Assembly (NCBI RefSeq): GCF_026914265.1
Contig: NC_069135.1
Coordinates: 1,319,001-1,383,000 of the forward strand
From: Mya arenaria
Lineage: Eukaryota; Mollusca; Bivalvia; Myida; Myidae
Reading direction: 5' to 3'
Length of the DNA stretch: 64,000 nt
The notes beneath the pieces were generated by a model. It did not search any database, was not told the origin of the DNA, and saw nothing but the letters and a program-made list of their open reading frames with translations. Positions 12,757-24,600 of this stretch are shown one piece after another; within the stretch, counting starts at the first letter, position 1; every line of letters begins with the position of its first letter. The translations under genes and the position numbers were made by a program.

Positions 12757-15022
12757 TTTTAGCTCCACTGGCCGAAGGCCATGGAGCTTATGTCGTCACA
12801 GATTGTCCGTCGTGAGTGCGTGCGTGCGTAAACTTTTACTTTAAACGACATCTCCTCTGAAACTGATAAGCGGATTTTGACAAAACTTCACAGGAATGTT
12901 CCTTTGGTGGTCCTTTACCAAAATTGCTCAAATGGTTCCGGTCCATTGCACAATATGGCCGCCAGAGCTAAAAATAGCAAAATCTTTAAATGACATCTCC
13001 TCTGAAACGGTTCGGCAGATTTTGATGAAACTTGACAGTAATGTTCCTTGGGTGGTCCTTTATTAAAATTGCTCAAATGGTTATGGTCCATTGCACAATA
13101 TGGCCGCCACAGCTAAAAATAGCAAAATCTTTAAACGACATCTCCTCTGAAACGGATAGGCAGATTTTGATGAAACTTGACAGAATTGTTCCTTGGGTGG
13201 TCCTTAACCAAAATTGCTCAAATGGTTCCGGTCCGCTGCACAACATGGCTGCCAGGGCAAAAAAATAGAAAAACCTTTAAAGAACATCTCAGAAACCGAT
13301 GATCAGATTTTGATGAAACTTAACAGAAATGTTCCTTAGATGGTCCTTTATCAAATTTGCTTCAATGGTTTCGGTCCACTGCACAAGATGGCCCCCAGAG
13401 GTAAAAATAGAAAAACCTTTAAACGACTTCTCCTCAGAAACCGATGATCGTATTGCAATGAAACTTGACAGAAATGTTACTTGGGTAGTCCTTAACCAAA
13501 ATAGCCCAAACAGTTCTGGTCTGCTGCACAACATGGGCACCAGAGCTAAGAATAGAAAAAAACGTTAAACTACATCTTCTCAGAAACCGATTATCAGATT
13601 TTGATGAAACTTTACATAAATGTTCATCGGGATGCCCTTTAACCAAAATTGCCCAAATGGTTCCGGTCCGCTGCACAACATGGCTGCGAGAGTTAAAAAT
13701 AGAAAAACCTTTAAGGACTTCTCGTCCGCAGTCTTCACGAAAAACATTTTAACCTACTAGCCAGTTGGACTAGCATAATGGCATATTTTACTAGTCCGAA
13801 TGACAATCTAGTAGTCCGACTATTTTGCCACATTATAAAACTGTATGCTTGAGGTAAATACCTATTTCAATTGAGCAGCTTGCAGTTTGAGTAAACATTT
13901 CTTTATTATGATGCTCATACAGTGATAGGGAGTGACATCCTTCTGTTGGGAATAGTGCTCCTTGTTTTTCAGAACCTATGGGTACTATGTAAAAACAAAA
14001 GGCATCTTGCTTGAATAGACTGTAATAATATCAACATGGTTAGAAAAGAAATGCCATGCTTTAATAGCTTTGATTACATTTTACTACTGAATTACCTCCC
14101 TTTAATAGAAAAAAAAATGTCTTAATTTTTCACGTATAGCATCTTTAAATAATTTTTAAACATTAATAAACCAAAGCCATCTTTCCTGCTAGGTATCACA
14201 TGACATGTGCTGTGTGGGTACACCTGACAACCAGTCTGAAACTGATTTACCACAATTATGATTATATAGCAGTTCTGATAAATCAAGTGATAACAAAAAA
14301 GAACAATTCCAAGGTTTATTTCTTTGCTTGTTTTGCGATCTTCTGATCCTTTGTACAAAGCAAACGACGTCTCCATTTCCATTTGGAAAACAATGGTTTG
14401 TAATTTTTAGCTCGCCTGTCATATGACAAGACAAGATTACATGTTAGTCAATCGTCAGTCCACAAATTGCCTGCGTCACAATTTTGACATAATCTTTATG
14501 AGACTTAATAACAAGGGTCATCTCAACAAAATCTTTGACAAAATGGCCCAAATGGTTCCGTTCCGCTGCACAACATGGCAGCCAGAGCTAAAAATAGGAA
14601 AAACCTTTACACCACTTCTCCTCAGAAACCGATGATCAGATTTTGATGAAACTTGACAGAAATGTTCCTTGGGTGGTCATTAACCAAAATTTGTTAAATG
14701 GTTCCAGTCCACTGCACACCATGGCTGCCAGAGCTAAAAAATAAAAAAAACTTTATACGACTTGTCGTCGAAACCGATGACCTTTTTTCGATAAAACTTG
14801 ACAGAAATGTTTGTTTGGTGCTCCTTTACTCAAATTGCCCAAATCATTTCGGTCCACTGCACAACATGGCAGCCAGAGCTATTAAAGTAAAAAAAAAATT
14901 AAATAACTTCTCCTCAAAAATTGATGATTGTATTTCTATGAAACTTGACGAAAATGTTCGTTAGGTGGTCTTTGCTTGAACCTTTTGGCCAGTGGAGCAC
15001 AGGCACTGATGTGCCTCTTGTT
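12757..15022. repeat. Dispersed element with ~145-bp tandem core, TTTTAGCTC to CTCTTGTT ends, interrupted
   Basis: It starts TTTTAGCTCCACTGGCCGAA and ends GGCCAGTGGAGC followed by GTGCCTCTTGTT. The core is a tandem array with a period near 145 bp. Each monomer holds AAACGACNTCTCCTC, GATTTTGATGAAACTTGACA, GGTGGTCCTT and TGCACAACATGGC. About 13735-14410 is unrelated sequence that interrupts the core, starting near CTACTAGCCAGTTGGACTAG. The architecture recalls the bivalve 'pearl' and BIV160-type tandem-core elements, but I cannot assign it to them. No transposase is visible. Confidence 0.7.
13735..14410. other. Unrelated sequence interrupting the tandem-core element
   Basis: It lies between two blocks of the ~145-bp monomers. 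It has GGACTAGCATAATGG, ACTAGTCCGAATG and a TTTTTAGCTCGCCTG at its right border, which may be the start of a second nested element. No coding exon was seen. Confidence 0.45.
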
Positions 15023-15173
15023 TCATAATTAGTGCTTGCACACTCTTGTCCAGAGAATAACAGAACTACTGATGAGATTGAAATAAAACTAGGTACCGGT
15101 ATATATCGATAGATTGCAATGAGAGGAAGTGCAAAATCCTATCTAGCATATTTATGGAGATCTTCCCTAAACC

Positions 15174-15960
15174 TTTTTTAGCTCACCAGAGCAGTAAGTG
15201 CTCATGGTGAGCTATTGTGGTCGGTCTTTGTCCGTCAGTCTGTCCGTCCGTCAACAAAGGCTTAAAAACATCTCTGAAACTACCTGGCCAAATTTAATTT
15301 CCTTTAAAAAGCATCTTCTCTGAAACTACCTGGCCAAATTTAATTTCCTTTAAAAAGCATCTTCTCTAAAACTTCCAGTCCAAATTTAATGAAACTGTAC
15401 AGGAAGCTTCATTGGATGACCCTCTACGAAAATACGACAAGGGGTCACGATTGATCAACAGCAACAACAACAAAATGGCTGACTTCCTGTTTTGCTTTTA
15501 AAAACATCTCTGAAACTACCTCTCGAAATTGAATGAAACTTAGGAGGAAGCTTCCTTGGGTGGCCCTCTACAAAAATACAACAAGGGGTCACGATTGATC
15601 AACAACAACATCAACAAATCGGCCAACTTCCTGTTTAAACTACCAGTCCAAATTCACTTAAACTTTACAGGAAGCTTCCTTGGGTGACCCTCTACAAAAA
15701 TACAACAAGGTGTCACGATTGATCAACAACAACAAAATGACCTACTTCCTGTTTTGCTTTAAAAACATCACTGAAACTACCAGTCCAAATTCAATGAAAT
15801 TTTACAGGAAGCTTCATTGCATGTCCCTTTACAAAAATAAAACAAGGCATCGTCATCAGTAAAGATATGTTTAAACTGCAACATTTTTATTGATGCTTTA
15901 TCACAGAGTTGTGGCCCTTCGCTTAGGTAATCGTTTTAGGGCCACCATGGCCCTCTTGTT
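15174..15960. repeat. Second tandem-core element, TTTTAGCTCACC to CCTCTTGTT
   Basis: It begins TTTTAGCTCACCAGAGCAGTAAGTG and ends GGCCACCATGGCCCTCTTGTT in outline, so it shares only the terminal TTTTAGCTC and CTCTTGTT with its left neighbour. The core holds five units of about 125-143 bp, each with CCAAATT(C/T)AATGAAACT, ACAGGAAGCTTC and ACAACAAGGGGTCACGATTG. A related flanking module (TTGAAATAAAACTNGGTA-like) precedes or follows the elements at about 12640, 15085 and 16010. Confidence 0.7.
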
Positions 15961-16116
15961 CATGATTTGTGCTAGTCTGGGCCATATCTTGGAAAATACG
16001 TAAGAGATTAAAATGAAACTTTAAATAAAGCTAGAAGGCAGAGAAATTTTAATACACAAGGACAATAATCCTACCTTGTATCTCCCCTCGACCTAATATA
16101 TCTCAAAGGTCCCTTT

Positions 16117-19100
16117 TCCTAGTGTCGCACTTAACACATTCCTCGGTCATAGCGGTAATCGAGCTCCCTATACCCCGTGTAGCACATGTAAATTCTCCTC
16201 GTTCATGGCGGTGACAGAGCTCCCTATACCCAGTGTCGCACAATAACACATTCCTCGGTCATGACGGTGACAGAGCTCCCTATACCCAGTGTCGCACGTA
16301 TACACATTCCTCGGTCATGACGTTGACCGAGCTCCATAAACCCAGTGTCGCACATATACGCATTCCTCGTTCATGACAGTAATCGAGCTCCCTATACGAG
16401 CTCCCATTACCCAGTGTCGCACAGATGCACGTTTCTCGGTCATGGCGGTAACCGAGCTCCCTATACCCAGTGTAGCACATTAACATTACTCGTTCATGGC
16501 GGTAATGGAGCTCCCTATACCTAGTGGCGCACAATAACACATTCCTCGGTCATGACAGTAATCGAGCTCCCTATACGAGCTCCCATTACCCAGTGTCGCA
16601 CAGATGCACGTTTCTCAGTCATGACGGTAGCCGACCTCCCTATACCCAGTGTAGCACATATACACATTCTTCGGTCATGACGATGACAGAGCTCCCTATA
16701 CCCTGTGTCGCACATATACACACTCCACGGCCATGACGGTAACGGAGCTCGATATACCCAGTGTCGCACAATAACACATTACTCGGTCATGACGGTAACC
16801 GAAAGCCCTATACTCAGTGTCGCACATAAACAAACTCCTCGGTCATGACGGTAACCAAACTCCCTATACCCAGTGTCGCACGTATACACATTCCTCGGTC
16901 ACGACGTTGACCGAGCTCCATAAACCCAGTGTCGCACATATACACATTCCTCATTCATGACAGTAATCGAGCTCCCTATAAGAGCTCCCTATACCCAGTG
17001 TCGCACAGATGTACGTTTCTCCCCTTCGACGGTAACCGAGGTCCCTTTACCCAGTGTCGCACATATATACATTCCTCGGTCATGACGTTAACCGAGCTCC
17101 CTTTACCCAGTGTCGCACATTTACACATTCCTTGGTCATGATAGTGACAAAGCTCGCTATAGCCTGTGTGGCTCATATACATATTCCTCGGTCTTTACGG
17201 TAACCGAGCTCCCTGTACCAAGCGTTGCACATAACGACGGTAACCGAGTAATCTATACACAGTGTCGCACCTATACGCAGTCCTCGGTTATAGCGGTGAC
17301 AGAGCGGTAGCTGACCTCCCTATACCCAATGTCGCACATATATACATTCTTCGGTTATGACGGTAACCGAGCTCCATATACCCAGTGTCTCAAGTATAAA
17401 CATTCCTCGGTCACGACGGTAACGGAGCTCCCTATACCCAGCGTCGCACATATACACATTTCTCGGTCATGACAGTAATCGAGCTGCCTATACGAGTTCC
17501 CTATTCCCAGTATCGCACAGATGCACATTTCTCGGTCACGATGATAACCGATGTCCCTTTACCCAATATCTCAGATATACCAATTCCTCGGCCATGATTG
17601 TGACAGAGGTCTCTATACCCAGTGTGACACATATACACATTCCTTGGTCATGACGGTAACGGAGCTCCCTATACCCAGCGTCCCACATATACAAATTCCT
17701 CGGTCATGACGGTAACGGAGCTCCCTATACCCAGCGTCCCACATATACACATTACTTGGTCATGACGGTAACGGAGCTCCCTATACCCAGCGTCCCACAT
17801 ATACAAATTCCTCGGTCATGACGGTAACGGAGCTCCCTATACCCAGCGTCCCACATATACACATTCCTTGGTCATGACGGTAACGGAGCTCCCTATACCC
17901 AGCGTCCCACATATACACAATCCTCGGTCATGACAGTAATCGAGCTGCCTATACGAGTTCCCTATTCCCAGTATCGCACAGATACACCTTTCTCGGTCAC
18001 GATGAAAACCGATGTCCCTTTACCCACTATCGCAGATATACCAATTCCTCGGTCATGATGGTGACAGAGGTCTCTATACCCAGTGTGACACATATAAACA
18101 TTCCTCGGTCATTATGGTGACGGAGCTCTCTTTACCCAGTGTCTCACATATATCCATTCCTCGGTCATGACGGTAATCGAGCTCCATATACCCGGTGTCG
18201 CACATGTACACATTCCTCGGTCATTATGGTGACGGAGCTCTCTTTACCCAGTGTCTCACATATATCCATTCCTCGGTCATGACGGTAATCGAGCTCCATA
18301 TACCCGGTGTCGCACATTTACACATTCCTCGGTCATGATGGTGACAGAGCTCTCTATACCCTATGTCACACATATACACATTCCTCGGCCATGACGGTGA
18401 CCGAACTCCCTATATCCGGTGTGGCACATATACACATTCCTCGGTCATGACGGTAACCGATATCCCTATACCCAGTGTCACACATATACACATTCCTCGG
18501 TCATGATGCTGACGGAGCTCTCTATACCCAGTGTCAAACATAAACAAATTCTTCGGTCATGACGGTAACTTAGCTCCTTATACCCAGTGTCACACATATA
18601 CACACTCCTCGGCCATGGTGGTAACCGAGCGCCCTATACCCAGTGTTGCACATATGCGCATTTCTCGGTCATGGTGGTAACCGAGGGCCTTATACCCAAT
18701 GTCGCACATATACACATTCCTCCGTCATGACAGTAACCGATCTCCCTATACCCAGTGTAGAAAATATACACATTCCTCGGTCATGGCGGTTACCGAGCTC
18801 CCTATACCAAGAATCGTACTTTTACCCATTCCTCGGTTATGACAGTAACCGAGCTCCCTATACCCAGTGTCACACATATATACATTCTCAAGGCAGTAAC
18901 CGAGCTCTCTATACACAGTGTCGCACATATGCAAACCCCATGGCCATGACGGTGGTCGAGCTCCCTATACCCATTGTGGCAAATATACACATTCCTCGGT
19001 CACGACAGTAACCGTTATCCCAACACCCAGTTTCGCACATATACACATTCCTCGGTCATAATGGTAACCGAGCGCCCTATACTCAGTGTAGCACATATAC

Positions 19101-20880
19101 GCATTCCTCTGATATGGCGTTAACCGAGCGCCATATACCAAGTGTTACTCATATACAAATTATTCGGTCATGGCGGTAACTAAACTCCTTATACGCAGTT
19201 TCGCTCATATACACATTTCCCGGTCATGAAGAGTACAGAGCTCCCTATACACAGTGTCACACATATACCCATTCCTTGGTCATGACGGTAACCGAGCTCC
19301 CTATACCCTGTGTCGCACATGTACACATTCCTCGGTCATGATGGTGCCAGAGCTCTCAATACCCATTGTCACACATATACACATTCCTCGGTCATGACAG
19401 TAACCGAACGCCCTATACCCAGTGTCGCACATATGCGCATTCCTCGGTCATGGTGGTAACCAAGCGCCGTATACCCAGTGTTTCACATATACACATTCTT
19501 CGGTCATGACGGTGACCGAGCTCCCTATACCCAGTGTCACACATATACACATTCCTCGGTCATGACGGTTACCGAGCTCCCTATACCCAGTGTCGCACAT
19601 ATACACATTCCTCGGTCATGACGGTAACCGAGCTCCCTATACCCAGTGTCGCACATATACACATTCCTCGGTCATGACGGTGACCGAGCTCCCTATAACC
19701 AGTGTCACACATATACACATTCCTCGGTCATGACGGTAACCGAGCTCCCTATACCTAGTGTCGCACATATACACATTCCTCGGTCATGGCGGTATTCGAG
19801 CTCCCTTTACCCAGTGTCACACATATACACATTCTTCGGTCATGACGGTGACCGAGCTCCCTATACCCAGTGTCACACATATACACATTCCTCGGTCATG
19901 ACGGGCACCGAGCTGTTTATACACTGTGTCGCACATATACACATTCCTCGGTCATGACTGTTACGAAGCTCCCTATACCCAGTGTCGCACCTATACACAC
20001 ATCCCTCGGTCATGACGGTGAACTATTTCCCTATACCCAGTGTCGCACAGTTACATATTCCTCGGTCATGGCGGGCACCGAGCTCTGTATACCCAGTGTC
20101 GCACATACACACATTCCTCGGTCATGACGGTAACCGAGCTCCCTATACCCAGTGTCGCACTTATACACATTCTTCGGTCATGACGGTGAACGATTTACCT
20201 ATACCCAGTGTCACACATATTCACATTCCTCGGTCATGACGGGCACCGAGCTCTTTATACCCAGTGTCGCACATACACACATTCCTCGGTCATGACGGTA
20301 ACCAAGCTCCCTATACCCAGTGTCGCACATACACACATTCCTCGGTCATGACGGGCACCGAGCTCTTTATACCCAGTGTCGCACATACACACATTCCTCG
20401 GTCATGACGGGCACCGAGCTCTTTATACCCAGTGTCGCACATACACACATTCCTTGGTCATGACGTAACCAAGCTCCCTATACCCATTGTCGCATTTATA
20501 CACATTCCTCGGTCATGACGGTAACCGAGCTCCCTATACCCAGTGTCACATATATTCACATTACTCGGTCATGACGGGCACCGAGCTGTTTATACCCAGT
20601 GTCGCACATATACACATTCCTCGGTCATGACGGTGACCAAGCTCCCTATACCCATTGTTGCACTTATACACATTCCTCGGTCATGACGGTAACCGAGCTC
20701 CCTATACCCAGTGCCACACATATTCACATTACTCGGTCATGACGGGCACCGAGCTGTTTATACCCAGTGTCGCACATGTACACATTCCTCGGTCATGACT
20801 GTAAATGAGCTACCTATACCCAGTTTCGTACATATGCAAATTCCCCCTTATGGTTACCGAGCTCCCTCTTCCCAATGTCC
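16117..20880 (+). repeat. 56-bp satellite array 1
   Basis: About 85 copies of a 56-bp unit with consensus blocks CGGTCATGACGGTAACCGAG, CTCCCTATACCCAGTGTCGC and ACATATACACATTCCT. The unit contains the palindromes TCATGA and GAGCTC and the near-palindrome CGGTAACCG. Divergence is greatest toward the left end and lowest near 19500-20700. Local higher-order duplications are visible: a 112-bp pair around 18110-18310, and a variant with GAGCTGCCTATACGAGTTCC at both 17480 and 17940. The array lies just 3' of paralog gene A. Frames open across it, on both strands, are artefacts of the repeat. Confidence 0.95.
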
Positions 20881-20917
20881 TTCATTACGTTTTTATTTTT
20901 TATTTATGGTTTACTCA

Positions 20918-21225
20918 TTTAAAGCTGCACTCTCACAGATACACTATTTTTACAACCTTTATATTTTTTGTCTTGGAAAAAGCAAATTTTTGCGTAATGA
21001 TAAAAGATTGCTGACAAAAAGTCAGATCGCAGATTTTCATATTTATGTTAAAAAAAATGTTTTATGGCTTAAACCATACTAACGGTTTAAGAAAAATGTA
21101 TAAACATCAATTTTTGAACTTAAATATTAATATCTGCGATCGAAATTTTGTCAGCAAAAATTGGCTCGTTTCAAGACAAAAAAAAGGTTGTCAAATCGTT
21201 CAATCTGTGAGAGTACAGCTTTAAA
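20918..21225. mobile_element. Foldback MITE with TTTAAAGCTG ends
   Basis: The left end TTTAAAGCTGCACTCTCAC pairs with the right end, inverted (TTTAAAGCTGTACTCTCAC). Internal arms also pair: TTGCTGACAAAAAGTCAGATC against GATCGAAATTTTGTCAGCAA in outline. It is about 308 bp with no coding. I recall AAAGCTGCACTCTCACAGA as a very common motif in bivalve genomes. It separates satellite array 1 from the 3' end of gene A. Confidence 0.75.
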
Positions 21226-21338
21226 CCGCTAAAGTTTCATTCATGCCAAAACACAAATTGGATATATATTTAATGTTAGATATTAAATTAAAATGCATGT
21301 AAGTACAATCAAACAAGAACACGTGACACATTCTGAAA

Positions 21339-21344
21339 ATTATT
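21339..21344 (-). terminator. Candidate poly(A) signal of gene A (AATAAT)
   Basis: On the minus strand the block ATTATGTGCAATAATTTT lies 280 bp after the stop codon. The same block carries AATAAA in genes B (42957-42952) and C (61698-61693). That conservation across the three paralogs supports it as the 3' end signal. Confidence 0.5.
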
Positions 21345-21620
21345 GCACATAATTTGTCATCAACAGACTTTGCATTGTATAGTTATAGTTATATATATTA
21401 TGCAAATAATCTCACCACAGTCTACCTAATAGTATCAGTGACTCCCTAAGGATTTCATGTCAATCGTATCCAATTGTATATTATATGTGTTTGAATTGTT
21501 TAAAACGAAATAACTTTTGTTCTGTTCTGTTCTATTCTGTAAATCGTATCCAGTTTTATGTGGATAAATACATAATTTAATGTTTTGTACGGTTGAATCA
21601 CATCAGTATTGCCGCTTTAA

Positions 21621-24600
21621 TCATCTTTTTTCCAGCACAAAATAGTCATGTGGGTCACCGATATCATTATCACGAAGACCAATTTCCGTACTGCCCATTG
21701 CACCGTTCTTTTCAAGCACAAAATATTGGTGAGATCCGCTGGGATCAGTGTGCTCCTGGCTCCGTAAATCACCGTCATCCCTAACAGCGGGTATCTGATT
21801 GTATCCCGCATTCTGGCTTCTGTCCGCGTTCAGTGGCTGGTAGGCGCTATCTGCGACTGTCGAAATGCTCGTGCCCGGTATGACGTCATTGGCGAACTTA
21901 TTGTATCCGTATGTCGGTGAAGTCACTGGAGCAAGTGACGAGTTGTTGTTGGCGTGATTGTAGCCGGGTGCATTATATGTGTTTGTGCTACCGACCGATA
22001 GATCCATCGACTCGCTGTAAATATGCTGGGAGTCAGGTCGGACACAGTTGGCATTTTGCGCTGTTGTGGGTGTTGACCGGATGTCAGCAGGCAGAGTAGC
22101 GAGCGGCGCAGACGGCATGGGTCGGGATTTTTGCGCTGTGGCATTCTATAAAAATAAATACGAAACATTAAATGAAAAATTATAATTTCAAGATAACCAT
22201 CAAAGTAATATCTAGGAAAATTGTTTGACACTGACTCCCTACCCATTTGGTGGATTGTTTCGACCATTTCCTGGCCTTTGACTTTTCTTTACTTGAGGTT
22301 GAGGTTTAACCCGCGTGTGTACACTCTTGCGCATGTACGTGCAATAAAAGCAATTTCGAAAATAAATACAGTTTTTAGTATCTATCTTCCGGGCAAATAT
22401 ACCGCATGTAATCGCAATGTATGCTCACCACGATTTCTCCATCTTCCATATTCGCGCGGCCTGTTTCCTTCGTGCCTGACCTAACGGCGTATGCCTTACT
22501 GGAAAACAAAAAGTATGTAAAAACTGTTAGCAGTTAAGTTCCAGCATTGTAATTATTCCATATACATCCGAGGTTGTTTTCGATGAAAAATGGTCGAGGT
22601 GTTCCGAATGTTTTCACACTATGTTATTCTCATGCCATTGGACGAATTGAATGAAAAACAAATGGAACAGACGCCATTCAATATAAAACTATACATTGAG
22701 GCTATGGCTATTAAATGAAAAAAAAAAATAATACGGGAATGGGAAAATGCACATCGGCTACGTGAAACAATAATGTCTGATTAACTCACGCATATACGGA
22801 GGGACAGCAGACGCAAAGAGCCGCGGTTGCCATGGCCCCCACCATCAACCCGATCAAAAGGAGCCCCACGGCCGCCCCGACACTCACACCCGATCCTTCG
22901 TGGAGGGCCGCACAGTCCTGAGGCGGACAGTCCTGGTGTGGATAACCCTTAGCATTCTTCTGCTCTGACTGAGAACCTGCGTAATGATGTTAGTGCCTAT
23001 TTATTCAACATATTGAAATAACATCGAAGTTTATAATTCGAGATGCAACATCAAAACAATGCGAAATATGTAGGTTATTATTTATTTGGAGGTTTTTATG
23101 GAAATTAAGCGTTCAAGCGTAGCACAGCTAGGGGTGCAATTGAATGATAAAATAATAGTTGAAATCAATTGTATATACTGACAGGAACGCCTGTTTTGAA
23201 TGATATTTTTTGCCCCCTACCTCTGAAATATGAACACATAAATGTATGTTCTTTTCCAGCATGTTATTTTCAGTTTTGTCTAGTTAATTACCTATAATTA
23301 CCTATACAAATACTTCAAAGACAAAATCTGAGCATATATCAGCATTTATTGAAGGGTTCCAGTCGACAGTATCTTAGTTTTAACACTCTTAGTGATTTGT
23401 CGCACTAAACTTCGAAATAAAAAAATCCGTAAACAGTGCATTTAGCAAACCATGAACCATTGAAACTGTGTAAAATAGTTCCTTGTGAAGCTATGTCGAG
23501 TCTGGTTGTTGAAGCTTGTTATTAACTCAAGTAGGAAAAGGCTTCCTTAAATCAGGAACTACTCGATTAAAATACAATAGCGGTACAATAAATCTCATCT
23601 GTATAAATAACAGAACAGCCACAGATCCCTGTCACCTTTTGTAATGTATTAGCCAATTACCATCATCAGCTCGAGTTGTCGTAGTTGTGGTGTCCGCTGG
23701 CTGGGATTTTGCAGATCTTTCTTTATCGTATGTTGTGCAGTCTCTCGCAAAACATTGGTTTCCGTGCTACAATCACATTACACGAGTATAGACGGTCGAA
23801 AGTGTTAAAGTTGTCTAAAGGCATATATATATAAGTTGCTCTTGAATGATATAAAAATGCTAAAGAAAGAACACCGACAGAGAGAATCCGTTTTGTTGCT
23901 TTAAATTCGTACACTTCTTTTACGTTACACGAATTTATCATAGTAAATGGGACAATACATGCTACCATTCTTGTGAATCACAATTAATAGCACTGAACTA
24001 CTTAAGTACTAACAGAAATCGTACACACCTTCATACAGTATTTCTGACAGATGTCGTTGTTGGTGTTTCTGTCCGGTGTAAGGCACGGTAATTGGGCTGA
24101 AAGTACTATCATGGTTTAAATTCATAGTATCGTGATATTAAGTAATGTACAGAAATATGAAATATTGTGGAAATTAGTGTTCAATAATAACGATCTATTC
24201 GTACCTCGTTGAATTATAAAATGAGTCTTCTTTCGACCGCTAAGACGCTTCCGCCGAGCGAAGCGAGCGATCCCTTCTTAGCAACTACGATTTCATAAAA
24301 TAGCATTAGAACTGTACAATGTTTGGTTGTTATGGCTTGCATCTGAAATTTAATTTATAACAGACGTTGATGTCGTTTGATACTTTCTTCAAGGCGAACT
24401 TACATCTTCCGTATGTGTTTTGTGTTTCGAAGCATATCGTGGTACAGGCTTTCCTGCAAAATGAAGCACAGTTTGCATTGGTATTTGACTGAACTGAGCA
24501 TTCAACAGTGTACAAACAGTAATGTACATGTACTGTAATAGGGAGCCGTGTTTACTATTCATGCCCCATCACACGTTCCCACTACGTCCTCAAAAATCTG

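Noticed and set aside
16117-20880. Many frames with SHIYTFLGHDGNRAPYTQC-like peptides
   Set aside because: Translation of the 56-bp satellite on either strand; no conservation beyond the DNA repeat.
24330-24515. Longer version of gene A exon 3 with an additional NANCASFC segment
   Set aside because: Its possible acceptors give phase 0 or 1, which does not join exon 2 (phase 2). The acceptor at 24454 does.
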